A DNA stretch of 64,000 bases from Streptomyces sp. HPF1205 (GCF_020400825.1 NZ_JAINVH010000008.1:62001-126000), one strand, 5' to 3'. Positions 16,521 to 25,008 are shown, counted from the first letter of the stretch. The notes: a model not told the origin generated them from the letters alone. Program-made: numbers and translations.

Positions 16521-17246
16521 ATGGCGGGGAAAGCGGCGGACGCGGCGGCGGGGGCGGACCCGGCCGGCGGCAGGGTGCTCGTCGTGGACGACGACGCGGC
16601 GATCCGCCGCTCGCTCGGCCGCGCGCTGCGGTTGCGGGGCTTCGACGTCGCCGTGGCCGACGGGGGTGCGGCAGCGCTCGACCTGCTCGGCCGCACCCCG
16701 CCCGACGTGCTCGTCCTCGACATCTCCATGCCCGATGTCGACGGCATCGAGGTCTGCCGCACCCTGCGGTCGGGCGGCAGCGACCTGCCGGTCCTCGTCC
16801 TGTCGGCCCTGGACGAGGTCGCCGACCGCGTCGCCGGGCTGCAGGCGGGCGCGGACGACTACCTCGTCAAACCCTTCGCCCTGGAGGAACTCGTGCTGCG
16901 GCTGCACGCCCTGCTGCGCCGCCGCCCGCCGCGCCCCGACGGCCAGGTACGCGCCTGCGGGCTGGTCCTCGACCCCGCCGCCCGCACCGCCACCCGCGAC
17001 GGCGAGCCCCTGGACCTGACCCGCCGCGAGTTCGAACTCCTCGAGGTCCTGGCCCGCAACGCCGGCCACGTCCTCACCCGCGACCAGCTCCTGGACCGCG
17101 TCTGGGGCTACGACTTCGACGTCCGCACCGACGCCGTCGACACCTTCGTCAGCTACCTGCGCCGCAAACTGGAGGTCGGCGGCCGCCCCCGCGTCCTGCA
17201 CACGGTGCGCGGCGTCGGCTTCGTGCTGCGGCCGGCGGCGGGCTGA
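16521..17246 (+). CDS. OmpR/PhoB-family response regulator
   Basis: 241 residues with GGAGG upstream of ATG 16521. The receiver domain has the acidic pair VVDDDAA, the phospho-acceptor Asp in VLVLDISMPDVDG near residue 70, and the conserved Lys in DDYLVKPF. The winged-helix effector includes LTRREFELLEVLARNAGHV, LLDRVWGYDFDV and the wing HTVRGVGFVLR. It is MprA-like in layout. The probable cognate histidine kinase is 800 bp downstream, separated by a structured element and a small membrane-protein gene. Confidence 0.93.
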   Translation: MAGKAADAAAGADPAGGRVLVVDDDAAIRRSLGRALRLRGFDVAVADGGAAALDLLGRTPPDVLVLDISMPDVDGIEVCRTLRSGGSDLPVLVLSALDEVADRVAGLQAGADDYLVKPFALEELVLRLHALLRRRPPRPDGQVRACGLVLDPAARTATRDGEPLDLTRREFELLEVLARNAGHVLTRDQLLDRVWGYDFDVRTDAVDTFVSYLRRKLEVGGRPRVLHTVRGVGFVLRPAAG

Positions 17247-17383
17247 TCCCGGGGTGTTCCCGCACGAATGCGGTACGGCTCCCGTACGGATCCGGTACGG
17301 CGCCGATCCGGTGCGGCTCCCGCCGACTCCCGTACCCCGCAGACCCGTTGACGGCCGACCCGGCGGCGGGGCACCATCCATGT

Positions 17384-17460
17384 GAGCGAGTCGGGAATTG
17401 GGGGATCCGCGCCCTGAAGCCCGGCCTTCAGGTCCGCGGTTCAAATAGCCCGGCTCGCCC
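17384..17460 (+). ncRNA. Candidate structured RNA or decayed tRNA
   Basis: Inside the 342-bp gap after the response regulator, a 77-nt unit closes with a 12-bp near-perfect stem (17384-17395 with 17449-17460). Inside are CCGCG/CGCGG and a 7-bp hairpin CCTGAAG/CTTCAGG. It also carries GGTTCAAAT, which looks like a tRNA T-loop. The total length and the CACC-like end recall a tRNA, but the T-stem does not pair and the anticodon arm is irregular, so a functional tRNA is unlikely. The rest of the gap holds nothing else I can name. Confidence 0.3.
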
Positions 17461-17588
17461 GCACCGAACGAGAAGTCGCCGGCAGGGCTCTCGGCCGCAA
17501 TGCATCTGTGCTGATTCCGGATGCGGGTGGGCCGAGCCTGTCATGCCCGGTCCGCCGGCACCCTCGTCGGGAAGGTTCGGGCATCGCC

Positions 17589-17801
17589 GTGGAAACCGTG
17601 GGGTGGGCCGGAGCGGTCGTCCTCGCCCTGGGAGGCGCCGTCTGGATCCTGGGGTACCTCTTCGACCAGATCCCGCCGCTGTGCGAGAAGGCGATCACCG
17701 CCATCAGGGCGGTGCGCGCGCTGCGCGAGGAATACGCGCGGACGTCCGCCGCCGGCCACTCACCGGACCGCGGCGGCGACGGCGAGAACGCGGCGCGGTG
17801 A
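17589..17801 (+). CDS. 70-residue single-pass membrane protein
   Basis: Starts at GTG 17589 (VETVGWAG), with GGGAAGG about 12 nt upstream. One transmembrane helix (AGAVVLALGGAVWILGYLF) is followed by a cytosolic amphipathic part, IPPLCEKAITAIRAVRALREEY, and a disordered acidic end. Similar small proteins occur in many streptomycetes with no assigned function. It lies between the response regulator and histidine kinase genes and could interact with the kinase, but only position suggests this. Confidence 0.65.
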   Translation: METVGWAGAVVLALGGAVWILGYLFDQIPPLCEKAITAIRAVRALREEYARTSAAGHSPDRGGDGENAAR

Positions 17802-17809
17802 GCGCCCCG

Positions 17810-17855
17810 GCCCCCGCGGCTCACTCGGCGGCTCCGCGGCCAGAGCCGCGGGGGC
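17810..17855 (+). terminator. Hairpin after the small membrane-protein gene
   Basis: A 13-bp stem (17810-17822 with 17843-17855) follows the stop codon by 8 nt and has a 20-nt loop. Confidence 0.6.
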
Positions 17856-17857
17856 GC

Positions 17858-17921
17858 CTGTGCCTGTGCCCACCGCCTGTGCCTGTGCCCACCGCCTACG
17901 CCTGTGCCTGTGCCTGTGCCG
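17858..17921. repeat. GCCTGT tandem microsatellite
   Basis: Short tandem repeats of TGCCTG, interrupted by CCCACCGCC, fill about 64 bp between the terminator and the histidine kinase gene. The larger block CCTGTGCCTGTGCCCACCG is itself duplicated. The repeat lies outside coding sequence. Confidence 0.8.
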
Positions 17922-18051
17922 CCCCGGCGTACCGTCGTGCGCCGGGGAATGCCACGATGCGGCAGGACCGGAAGCGGCGGGCGGAGGCGGGCGCGATGGC
18001 GGGGACCACGGAAGGCTGCGTGCCCGGTGGCGCGTCGGGAGGTGACGCCTG

Positions 18052-19536
18052 ATGCGGCTGTCCACCCGGATCGCGCTGGCCGTCGGCGTGGTCGTACCGC
18101 TGCTCGTCCTGGCCTCCGGCTGGGTCATGGTCCGGTTGGTCGCCCATGACGTGCACACCGGCGCCGACAAGCACCTGCGGGAGCGGGCGGCGGCGGTCGG
18201 CACGGACGCCCGCAACCTGCTGCGGGCCATGGCCAACGACCGGCCCGCGAGCGTCGAACAGGCCCGTCGGCGACGGCTGTTCAGCGCGGCCCTGGACGTC
18301 GGCATCCGCGTCGTCGGCCCCGCGGGCACCGTATCCGGCGGACCCCAGCCCGACGCCTCCGTACCCTTGCCGCCGCCGGCGGAGGCCGCCCGGCCCGTCA
18401 CCATGGCGGCCGGCGGCCAGAGCTGGCGCGTGCTGGCCGTGCCCGTCACCCTGGTGCGGCCGGCCACCAGCGGCACCCTGTGGCTCTTCTCCGCCGACAC
18501 CGCGGGGCAGGCCCAGATCAGGCAGGTGCGGCGGCGAGTGATCAGCGTGGCGCTGCTGACCGCGCCCGTCGCGGGCGCCGCAGCCTGGCTGGCCGCCTCC
18601 CGGCTCGCCCTGCCGCTGCGGCGCCTGCAGCGCAGCGCGAGCGGCATCGACCCGCGGGTCAGCGCGGCCCGCCTGGAGCACACGCCGACCCGCGTCACCG
18701 AGGTCGACGAGCTCGCCGGCACGCTGCGGACCGTCCTCGCGCGGTACGACGAGCAGGCCGCCCGTACCGCGGAGGCCCTCGCCACCGCCCGCTCCTTCTC
18801 CGCCGCGGCCTCCCACGAACTGCGCACCCCGCTGATGAGCATGCGCATCAACCTCGACGTGCTGGACGGCTCGCCCGAGCCCGACGCCGCCGAACGCGCG
18901 GAGATCATCGCCGATCTGCGCGCCGAGCACGCCCGCGCGCTGGGGCTGCTGGTGATGCTGCGGGCACTGGCCCAGGGCGACCTGGTCGAGGCGGACGCCT
19001 TCGGCCCGGTGGACCTCGGCGAACTCCTCGACACCGCCGTCGCCGACCTGCGCCGCGCGCACCCGCACGTCCGCGTCACGGTGACCGCCGCCCCCGGCGC
19101 GATCGTCCACGGCTGGCCGACCGGACTGCGCTCCGCGGTCGACAACCTGCTGGCCAACGCGGCGATACACGGCGTCGGTCCGGACGGCACGGCCCGGATC
19201 GACGTCCGCCTCGGCCCGGGCGACGACCCGGCCACCGTCCGCCTGACCATCGACGACCACGGCCCGGGCATTCCCCCCGCCGCCCGCCCGGCCGTCTTCC
19301 GGCGCTTCCACCGCAGCCCCGCCAGCCCCGGCTCCGGCCTCGGACTGACCCTCGTCGCCCAGCAGATGGCCCTGCACGGCGGCACCGTCTCCATCGAGGA
19401 ACCGCCCGCCGGGCGCGGCGCCCCGGGCCCCGCGGGCACCCGCTTCACCGTGGTCCTGCCGCGCACCGCCACAGGCGCGCCCCTTCCCGGCCGGCGCGAC
19501 TGGCTGACCGCGGGACCGGAGCCCGCGGCCGGCTGA
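18052..19536 (+). CDS. Sensor histidine kinase
   Basis: 494 residues, ATG 18052 with GGAGG upstream. Two transmembrane helices (IALAVGVVVPLLVLASGWVM and VISVALLTAPVAGAAAWLA) flank a ~130-residue extracytoplasmic sensor. After a HAMP-like linker come the H-box SAAASHELRTPL with the phospho-His, N-box DNLLANAAIHG, G1 IDDHGPGIPP, F-box FRRFHR and G2 GSGLGLTLV. It is the likely partner of the OmpR-type regulator upstream. The stimulus is unknown. Confidence 0.93.
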   Translation: MRLSTRIALAVGVVVPLLVLASGWVMVRLVAHDVHTGADKHLRERAAAVGTDARNLLRAMANDRPASVEQARRRRLFSAALDVGIRVVGPAGTVSGGPQPDASVPLPPPAEAARPVTMAAGGQSWRVLAVPVTLVRPATSGTLWLFSADTAGQAQIRQVRRRVISVALLTAPVAGAAAWLAASRLALPLRRLQRSASGIDPRVSAARLEHTPTRVTEVDELAGTLRTVLARYDEQAARTAEALATARSFSAAASHELRTPLMSMRINLDVLDGSPEPDAAERAEIIADLRAEHARALGLLVMLRALAQGDLVEADAFGPVDLGELLDTAVADLRRAHPHVRVTVTAAPGAIVHGWPTGLRSAVDNLLANAAIHGVGPDGTARIDVRLGPGDDPATVRLTIDDHGPGIPPAARPAVFRRFHRSPASPGSGLGLTLVAQQMALHGGTVSIEEPPAGRGAPGPAGTRFTVVLPRTATGAPLPGRRDWLTAGPEPAAG

Positions 19537-19542
19537 GCGGCG

Positions 19543-19636
19543 GCCCGGCCACCGCGTGCACAGGGGCCTCACCAGGTCCCGCAGGTGACGGCGGTGTCGA
19601 CTTGCCCGGCCACCGCGTGCACAGGGGCCTCACCAG
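19543..19636. repeat. 33-bp direct repeat downstream of the histidine kinase gene
   Basis: Identical 33-bp copies at 19543-19575 and 19604-19636, 61 bp apart. Each contains CACCGCGTGCACAGGGGCC. The remaining ~370 bp up to 20006 hold no convincing gene; the A/T-richer stretch near 19920-19950 is a probable promoter area for the secreted protein gene. Confidence 0.85.
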
Positions 19637-20006
19637 CGGCCCGGCACCGACGGGCCTCGTCCCGGCCGTCCCGCGGCCACGGCGGCACGGTCGCCGTGAC
19701 CACCCGCGGACCCTCCTCGCCGGCGCTGAACCGGAACGCCGGGCCCGGCGGGAGCCTCAGGCACCCCCGGGCACGAGCCGGGTCGGTTCCTCGCGCCCGC
19801 CCCGACGGCGCCACATCCCGCCCCCGCCGGACCGACCGGCTCGTCAACGGCCGTGTCCCGCGGCTGTCCGGCCCGCGCCCGCGGCACCGAAAGCCCGCCG
19901 TACCCGGCTCCCAACGGCCACAAGGTTTCCACAAAGAGGGCTCCTACGGTCCGTCACGAACCGGCGGTGAGCCGGACCGCACGATCTTCCGACGGAGGAG
20001 AACCCC

Positions 20007-20441
20007 ATGCCCACCACCCGGACCACGGCCGTCGCCGCGGCGGCCGCCATCGCACTGCTCGGCGCCGCCGGTACCGCGGCGGCCGACTCGACCCCCGGCG
20101 CCGGCACGCCCTCGGCGACGGCCCAGGCGAAGGTCCCGACCGGCGACGGCGCGAAGGCGCTGTGCAAGCGCGTCCCGCGCATCGACGCGCGGATCGACCG
20201 GGCCCTGCGCAGGCTGAACGGCCCGGCGACGGTGAAGGGCTCGATCGCCCGGCTGCAACAGCGCGTGGACAACGCGCAGGCCAAGGGCGACACGGCGGTC
20301 GAGACCTACCTCAAGGACCGGCTGACCTTCCGCAAGTCGCTGGTGCCGATGCTCAACCAGCGCAGCACCGACCTCGACGCGGTCCGCGCATGGTGCAACG
20401 CCCACGGCGAGAGCACCCCCGCCGCGGGGAACGCCAAGTGA
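20007..20441 (+). CDS. Small secreted helical protein
   Basis: 144 residues, with a signal peptide (TTAVAAAAAIALLGAAGTAAADS, cleavage near residue 26). The mature part has two cysteines, ALCKRV and RAWCNAH, flanking helical, charged sequence such as LRRLNGPATVKGSIARLQQRVDNAQAKGD and LKDRLTFRKSLVPML, so a disulfide-closed helical bundle is likely. GGAGGA precedes ATG 20007. Its stop overlaps the GTG of the lipoprotein gene, so both are made together. No enzymatic motif is visible. (The quoted helical blocks are at residues ~67-95 and ~102-116.). Confidence 0.78.
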   Translation: MPTTRTTAVAAAAAIALLGAAGTAAADSTPGAGTPSATAQAKVPTGDGAKALCKRVPRIDARIDRALRRLNGPATVKGSIARLQQRVDNAQAKGDTAVETYLKDRLTFRKSLVPMLNQRSTDLDAVRAWCNAHGESTPAAGNAK

Positions 20442-20653
20442 CGCGGCGCGCCAAGGCGTTCGCGGTGCTGCCGGCCGCCGCACTGGCCGCCGCCTTGCTG
20501 GCCGGATGCGGCTCGCACGGCTCGTCGGCCGGTCCGGCGGGCGGCACTCCGTCCGCGCCGACCGCCTCGGAGCTCGCCCACATGCAGAAACTGGTGGACG
20601 ACGCCGACTCGGCGGCGGCGAAGGCGGACGCGGACGCGACCGGCGACAGGTGA
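20438..20653 (+). CDS. Small lipoprotein coupled to the secreted protein
   Basis: 71 residues from GTG 20438, overlapping the previous stop. The signal sequence ends in the lipobox LLAGC at residues 21-25, so the mature lipoprotein is about 47 residues. The mature chain is short: a Ser/Gly/Pro linker and then ELAHMQKLVDDADSAAAKAD, a helical acidic stretch. It is too small to be an enzyme and may anchor or chaperone the co-translated secreted protein. The pair could be a target of the nearby two-component system, but nothing shows it directly. Confidence 0.78.
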   Translation: MTRRAKAFAVLPAAALAAALLAGCGSHGSSAGPAGGTPSAPTASELAHMQKLVDDADSAAAKADADATGDR

Positions 20654-20779
20654 GGGCGGCCGGGCACGCCGGCCATTGCCCGTGCCCGCCCGGCCCTGTC
20701 CCGCGACCGCCCGGACATGCCGGCGGCGCCTGGGCGCACCCCGGCGCCGTCGCGCCCGGTCCGGTGCCGCGGCGGTCCG

Positions 20780-22474
20780 CTACTTCGCGTCCGCGTAGCA
20801 CTCCACCACGTGGGTCTGCAGCGGGAAGAGGACGCGGACCGGACCGAACACCAGTCGGCGGGCCTCGTCGCCCGCCGCCGTGACGGCGTCGGCCACCAGG
20901 CCGGCGAGTTCGGCGGGCGTGTGGACGATGACCTCGTCGTGCTGGAAGAACACCAGCCGGGGCTCGGGCCCGATTCCGGCCAGCCGCCGGCGCAGCGCCG
21001 CGAGCATGGCCAGCGCCCAGTCGGCGGCGCTGGCCTGGATGACGAAGTTACGGGTGAAGCGGCCCCAGGAGCGGGCCGCCCTGCGGTCGGGGGAGGCCCC
21101 GTCGTCGGGGTCGGCCGTGTCGTCGCGGAAACGGTCGGCGGACGGAGCCGGGGAAGTGCGCCCGAGCCGGGAGCGCACGACGCCGCCCGCCTCCCCGGTC
21201 CGGGCCGCGGACTCCACCAGGGCCAGCGCCGCCGGGAAACGGCGGCGCATCACGGCCAGCAACTGCCCGGCCTCGCCGCTGGTCTGCCCGTACATCGCCG
21301 CGAGCAGCCCGATCTTCGCCCGCGGCCGGTCCCCGGCGAAGGCGTCGCGGGCGAGCGCCGCGTACAGGTCGCCCTCGCCCGCGGCCCGGGCCAGGCCCAC
21401 GTCGCCGGACATGGCGGCCAGCACCCGCGGCTCCAACTGGCCCGCGTCGGCGACGACCAGGCGGTGTCCGGGGTCGGCGACCACCGCGGACCGCAGCAGC
21501 CGGGGGATCTGCAGCGCCCCGCCGCCGCGGGTCGCCCAGCGCCCGGACACCACCCCGCCGACCACGTACTCCGGGCGGAACCGGCCGTCGCGGACCCAGG
21601 CCTCCCGCCACGCCCAGCCGTGCGCCGCATGGATGCGGGAGAGCTCCTTGTAGCGCAGCAGCAGCGCCGCGGCCGGGTGTTCGACGCCCCGCAGTTCGTG
21701 GGAGCGGGTCGAGGCCAGGTGGACGCCCGCCCGGGCGAAGGCGGGCAGCACCTGGGCGGGCGAGTCCGGGTTGACCGGGGCGCCGAGGGCGTCCTGGATG
21801 CGCAGCGCGAGGTCGCCGAGGACCGCGGGCCGCGCTCCGCCGGCCGGACGGGGGCCGAGCAGGCCGGTGAGCAGGTCGTCGTGCACCCGCGCGCTCCACG
21901 GCAGGCCGTCGCGGCCCATCTCCACCGCGGCCAGCGCGCCCGCCGACTCGGCGGCGCACAGCAGCCGCATGCGCTCGGGATGCCCGCTGCCGGCGATCCG
22001 CCGCTGCTGGGCGGCGTGCACGGCGACCAGCGCCGTCAGCGGATCCGCGTCCGGCGGCAGGCGGTGCCTGTCGGCGGCGAACAGCACCGGCTGGTCGTCC
22101 GCCCCGGACTCCGGCGGATCCTCCGGCTCGGGGCGCCCTTCCAGCCGCGCCCAGGCGGCGCCGAGCGAACGCGGCCTGCGATGCCTGCCCTCGTGACCGA
22201 GTAGCAGCCCCTCGACCAGCTTCACGTCATGGCAGCGGGCGAGGCGCGGCGCGCCGCGATCGAGCAGCCAGGGGTACGCCTCGTCGGCGGCCGCCCACAC
22301 CCAGCGCGGGCTTCCGGCCGCCTCCCGGCGGCTCACCTCGGCAGCCAGGTCGGGGTACACCAGGGACGGGCCCGCCGGCCCACCGTCCTCCGAGAGCAGG
22401 CGCAACCGGCCGCCGGACCCCACCGGATCCGGTACGACGGCGACACGCCCAGCGGCGACGGCTGTACCCACCAC
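20780..22474 (-). CDS. Actinobacterial bifunctional 3'-5' exonuclease/DNA polymerase, family A
   Basis: 564 residues, shorter than PolA. The polymerase part holds motif A as VVADAGQLEPRVLA (catalytic Asp kept, DYSQIELR changed), motif B as RAKIGLLAAMYGQTSGEAG, and motif C as FFQHDEVIVH with the second catalytic Asp. The N-terminal 250 residues replace the exonuclease domain and show little of the usual DEDD pattern (VDALPP-type acids are not obvious), so proofreading activity is doubtful. This family is a paralogue of PolA common in actinobacteria with no settled role; repair is the usual guess. GTG 22474 or the next GTG codon starts it, with no clear ribosome site. Confidence 0.85.
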   Translation of the reverse strand: MVGTAVAAGRVAVVPDPVGSGGRLRLLSEDGGPAGPSLVYPDLAAEVSRREAAGSPRWVWAAADEAYPWLLDRGAPRLARCHDVKLVEGLLLGHEGRHRRPRSLGAAWARLEGRPEPEDPPESGADDQPVLFAADRHRLPPDADPLTALVAVHAAQQRRIAGSGHPERMRLLCAAESAGALAAVEMGRDGLPWSARVHDDLLTGLLGPRPAGGARPAVLGDLALRIQDALGAPVNPDSPAQVLPAFARAGVHLASTRSHELRGVEHPAAALLLRYKELSRIHAAHGWAWREAWVRDGRFRPEYVVGGVVSGRWATRGGGALQIPRLLRSAVVADPGHRLVVADAGQLEPRVLAAMSGDVGLARAAGEGDLYAALARDAFAGDRPRAKIGLLAAMYGQTSGEAGQLLAVMRRRFPAALALVESAARTGEAGGVVRSRLGRTSPAPSADRFRDDTADPDDGASPDRRAARSWGRFTRNFVIQASAADWALAMLAALRRRLAGIGPEPRLVFFQHDEVIVHTPAELAGLVADAVTAAGDEARRLVFGPVRVLFPLQTHVVECYADAK

Positions 22475-22666
22475 GCGAGCGTACGGCCGGGCACTGACAA
22501 CGCCGCCCGGAGCGGTACGCCACCGTCCCGCCCGTGCCGTCGGCCATCCGTCCCGCCGGCCGTCCCGTGCCGCGCGGTCCGCTGCGGCGCGTGGCCCGCG
22601 TCCGCTCAGGCGCAGGCGTCGACCGCCGATCCGCGGGGCGCGGACCGGCGGTGGACCCGCGGCAGC

Positions 22667-22703
22667 GGGACCCCGCGGAGCCGGAGGGCGCCGGCGGGGT
22701 CCC
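22667..22703 (-). terminator. Terminator after the thioredoxin gene
   Basis: GGGACCCCGC at 22667-22676 pairs perfectly with GCGGGGTCCC at 22694-22703. The hairpin lies 7 nt past the minus-strand stop. Confidence 0.75.
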
Positions 22704-22709
22704 GACGGG

Positions 22710-23081
22710 TCACTTCCCCTGCTGCTGGGCCTGCTCCACCGACTTGCGGACCTCGTCCATGTCGACGGCCCGCGCCTGGGCGATCACGTCCTCCAGAGCC
22801 GGCGCGGGCAGGGCGCCGGGCTGGGCGAAGATCGCCACCTTGTCGCGGACGATCATCAGGGTCGGGATCGACTGGATCTGGAAGGCCGCAGCGAGCTCCG
22901 GCTGTGCCTCCGTGTCGACCTTGGCGAAGACGAGGTCGCCGTGCTTGTCCGACGCCTTGTCGTAAACGGGCGCGAACATCTTGCACGGCCCGCACCAGTC
23001 CGCCCAGAAGTCGATGAGGACGAAGTCGTTCGAAGAAACGACCTCGTCGAAGTTCTCCTTGGTCAGCTCCACAGTGCTCAT
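22710..23081 (-). CDS. Thioredoxin
   Basis: 123 residues with the redox centre DFWADWCGPCKMFAPVYD near residues 24-41 and the cis-Pro block SIPTLMIVRDK. It reduces disulfides in cytosolic proteins. The C-terminus has an additional ~20 residues (DMDEVRKSVEQAQQQGK) predicted helical. Start ATG 23081 begins the canonical MSTVELTKENF. No thioredoxin reductase lies next to it, so it is probably one of several thioredoxins in the genome. Confidence 0.94.
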   Translation of the reverse strand: MSTVELTKENFDEVVSSNDFVLIDFWADWCGPCKMFAPVYDKASDKHGDLVFAKVDTEAQPELAAAFQIQSIPTLMIVRDKVAIFAQPGALPAPALEDVIAQARAVDMDEVRKSVEQAQQQGK

Positions 23082-23264
23082 GCCCGGCTCAACGAGCCCC
23101 GTCCCCGGGAAATTCCTGCCGGCCGCGTTCGCCCCGCGGCCGGGAGCATTTGCCGTACAGCCGGGCCCGTCCGCCGCCGGGCCGGGCCTTCGTCGTTCAC
23201 TCGTACGAGTGGTGTGGTGCGGTAATGCGGTGGCGTTCCGCGGGCCGGGCTCGTTGAACGCCAC

Positions 23265-23510
23265 ATGGCAGCAGCGATGCGGCGGAACCCTGTCGACGGC
23301 GCCGGGGCGGCCGGCGGGAGCGCGGGAGACGCGGCGGACAGCCGGGAGTGGGGCCCGGCCCGCGGCGAAACGATTCTCCAGTGCCCGGACGCGCCGCTCT
23401 ACGCGGCCCTGGCCGACCAGTGGCGCTCGGCCGGCCGGACAGTGCCCGGTCAGACCGACACCGAGTGGGCGGAACTCGTCGGCCGTGTCCCGCGCCTCAC
23501 CGGCGTGTGA
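23265..23510 (+). CDS. Small hypothetical protein
   Basis: 81 residues from ATG 23265. The first 30 residues look disordered; the conserved-looking part is ETILQCPDAPLYAALADQW, then AGRTVPGQTDTEWAELVGRVP, a pattern of short helices with Trp residues that I associate loosely with unnamed Streptomyces proteins. The true start may be further downstream. The gene is divergent from thioredoxin and convergent with the citrate synthase. No function is proposed. Confidence 0.5.
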   Translation: MAAAMRRNPVDGAGAAGGSAGDAADSREWGPARGETILQCPDAPLYAALADQWRSAGRTVPGQTDTEWAELVGRVPRLTGV

Positions 23511-23573
23511 GGGGGCCGGGCCGGCCGGTGAGGCGCGGCTCGCCGGCCGGCCCGGACCGGTCACCCGGCGCCG

Positions 23574-24893
23574 TCACGCCGGTGGCGGAGCCAGCGGCAG
23601 GGGCTGCGCGGGGCGCGGGCCGTCGTAGGCGCCGCTGGGCCGCATCCTCAGCGGCTGTTCGCCGTACTCCTCCAAGGCGTGGGCGATCCAGCCCGCGGTG
23701 CGGGAGACCGCGAAGACCGTCTCGCCGGCCTCCGGGGGCATCGCGGAGGACAGCGTCAGCACGCCCAGCGACAGGTCGACGTTGGGACGCAGGGCGGAGT
23801 GCCGCGCCGCTGTCGCCACCAGGTCCCGGGCGGCGGCCAGTGCCCGCGCCGCGGCGGGGACCCGGTCGAGGAGGCCGAACAGGACGCGGGCGCGGGGATC
23901 CTCGTCCTCGTAGAGCCGGTGGCCCAGGCCCGGGATGGGCCGGCCGGCGCGCAGGTGGTCCGCGACGACCGGTGCGGCGCCGCGTTCGAGGACGTCGGCG
24001 AGCATGCGGTGGGCGAGCGCGCTGGCCTGGCCGTGCAGCGGGCCGTCCAGGGCGCCGAGCGCGGCGGACACGACGGCGTACGGGTGGGCGCGGGCGGAGG
24101 CGGCGACCCGGGCGGCCAGCGTCGAGGCGGCGAGATCGTGGTCGATGAGCAGTGCCAGCGCCGCGTCCAGCGCCCGCAGCGCGGCCTCGTCCCGCGGCGC
24201 GGTGGTGAGCCGGTCCCACAGTCGCACGGCCAGCGGTCCCGCGCCGCCCGGAGCCCGGCCGCCGGCCGGCGGCAGCGCGTCCACCAGCGTCGGGATCAGG
24301 GCGCGGGCAGAGCCGAGCACCGCGTCCCGGGACAGGTCGAAGCGCAGCGGGTCCACGCTCGCCGCCGCGATCACGGCTACCCGGATGCGGTCCATCGGGC
24401 CGCTTCCCGCCGGCAGGGCGGCGGCGACCCGCCGGGCGGCCGCCAGCGCCTGCGGGGGAGCGGTGAAGCGCGTACCGCGCCGCGGCACCCCCGTCCACAG
24501 CCACTCGGCGACCTCCTCGAAGGAGTACGCCTCGGCGAGCGCGGTCGCGTCGACCCCGCGGAAGTAGTAGCGGTCGCCGTCGATCAGCGTGATCGAGGTC
24601 CTGACCCCGCCGCCCCACCCGCCGGCGCCGCCGCGCTCCGCGGCGCCGCCGGCCCGCCCCGTGTCCTCGGCGTCCCTGTCCCCCGCGGACGCCGGGCGCC
24701 CGCGCCGGGCCAGCCGCGCGATCTCGGCCGGGTCGAAGGTGCTGCCCCGGCCGCCCCGCGCGCGCCGGCTGCTGAGCAGACCGCGGCTGACGTAGGCGTA
24801 CAGCGTCTCGGGCTTCACGCCGAGGCGCCGCGCCGCCTCACGGGTGCCGATCCGGCCGTCCTGGTCCGCCGGGTCGGGGGAGTGCTCCGTCAT
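23574..24893 (-). CDS. Citrate synthase-like protein with N-terminal MerR/excisionase-type HTH
   Basis: 439 residues. Residues ~15-55 (IGTREAARRLGVKPETLYAY, then RGLLSSRR) are a helix-turn-helix, followed by a Gly-rich linker and a citrate synthase domain from ~95. The domain keeps DGPLHGQASA and PGLGHRLYEDEDPRARVL, the two active-site His regions, and PNVDLSLGVLTL with the third acidic residue. It should condense acetyl-CoA or another acyl-CoA with oxaloacetate, or it may have become a metabolite-sensing regulator. ATG 24893 follows no strong ribosome site; GTG 24902 is possible. It is divergent from a second citrate synthase. Confidence 0.85.
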   Translation of the reverse strand: MTEHSPDPADQDGRIGTREAARRLGVKPETLYAYVSRGLLSSRRARGGRGSTFDPAEIARLARRGRPASAGDRDAEDTGRAGGAAERGGAGGWGGGVRTSITLIDGDRYYFRGVDATALAEAYSFEEVAEWLWTGVPRRGTRFTAPPQALAAARRVAAALPAGSGPMDRIRVAVIAAASVDPLRFDLSRDAVLGSARALIPTLVDALPPAGGRAPGGAGPLAVRLWDRLTTAPRDEAALRALDAALALLIDHDLAASTLAARVAASARAHPYAVVSAALGALDGPLHGQASALAHRMLADVLERGAAPVVADHLRAGRPIPGLGHRLYEDEDPRARVLFGLLDRVPAAARALAAARDLVATAARHSALRPNVDLSLGVLTLSSAMPPEAGETVFAVSRTAGWIAHALEEYGEQPLRMRPSGAYDGPRPAQPLPLAPPPA

Positions 24894-24929
24894 GGGGGTC
24901 ACCGTATCCGGATTCGCGTGCCTCTCCAG

Positions 24930-25008
24930 CTTGAGTCAATCAACCTGTAATCAATGTTGACACGAAGAGAATCAATCATGGACAGTCAAGTCAACTATCA
25001 AGGAGGAA
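24930..25008. promoter_or_regulatory. TCAA-rich divergent control region of two citrate synthase genes
   Basis: This 80-bp stretch is strikingly A/T-rich for the genome and contains at least six TCAA/TTGA motifs, including TTGAGTCAATCAA, TCAATGTTGACA, ATCAATCA and GTCAAGTCAA. A near-perfect -35 hexamer TTGACA lies at 24957-24962 on the plus strand; no matching -10 is clear. It looks like multiple binding sites for one regulator, possibly the HTH domain of the citrate synthase encoded on the minus strand. AAGGAGGAAG at 25000-25009 is the plus-strand ribosome site. Confidence 0.6.

Noticed and set aside
17440..17446. Functional tRNA suggested by GGTTCAAAT
   Set aside because: The T-stem strands do not pair and the anticodon arm has an irregular 6-nt loop; kept only as a structured element of unknown nature.
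19543..19636. CRISPR array from spaced identical repeats
   Set aside because: Only two copies, one 28-bp spacer and no cas genes.
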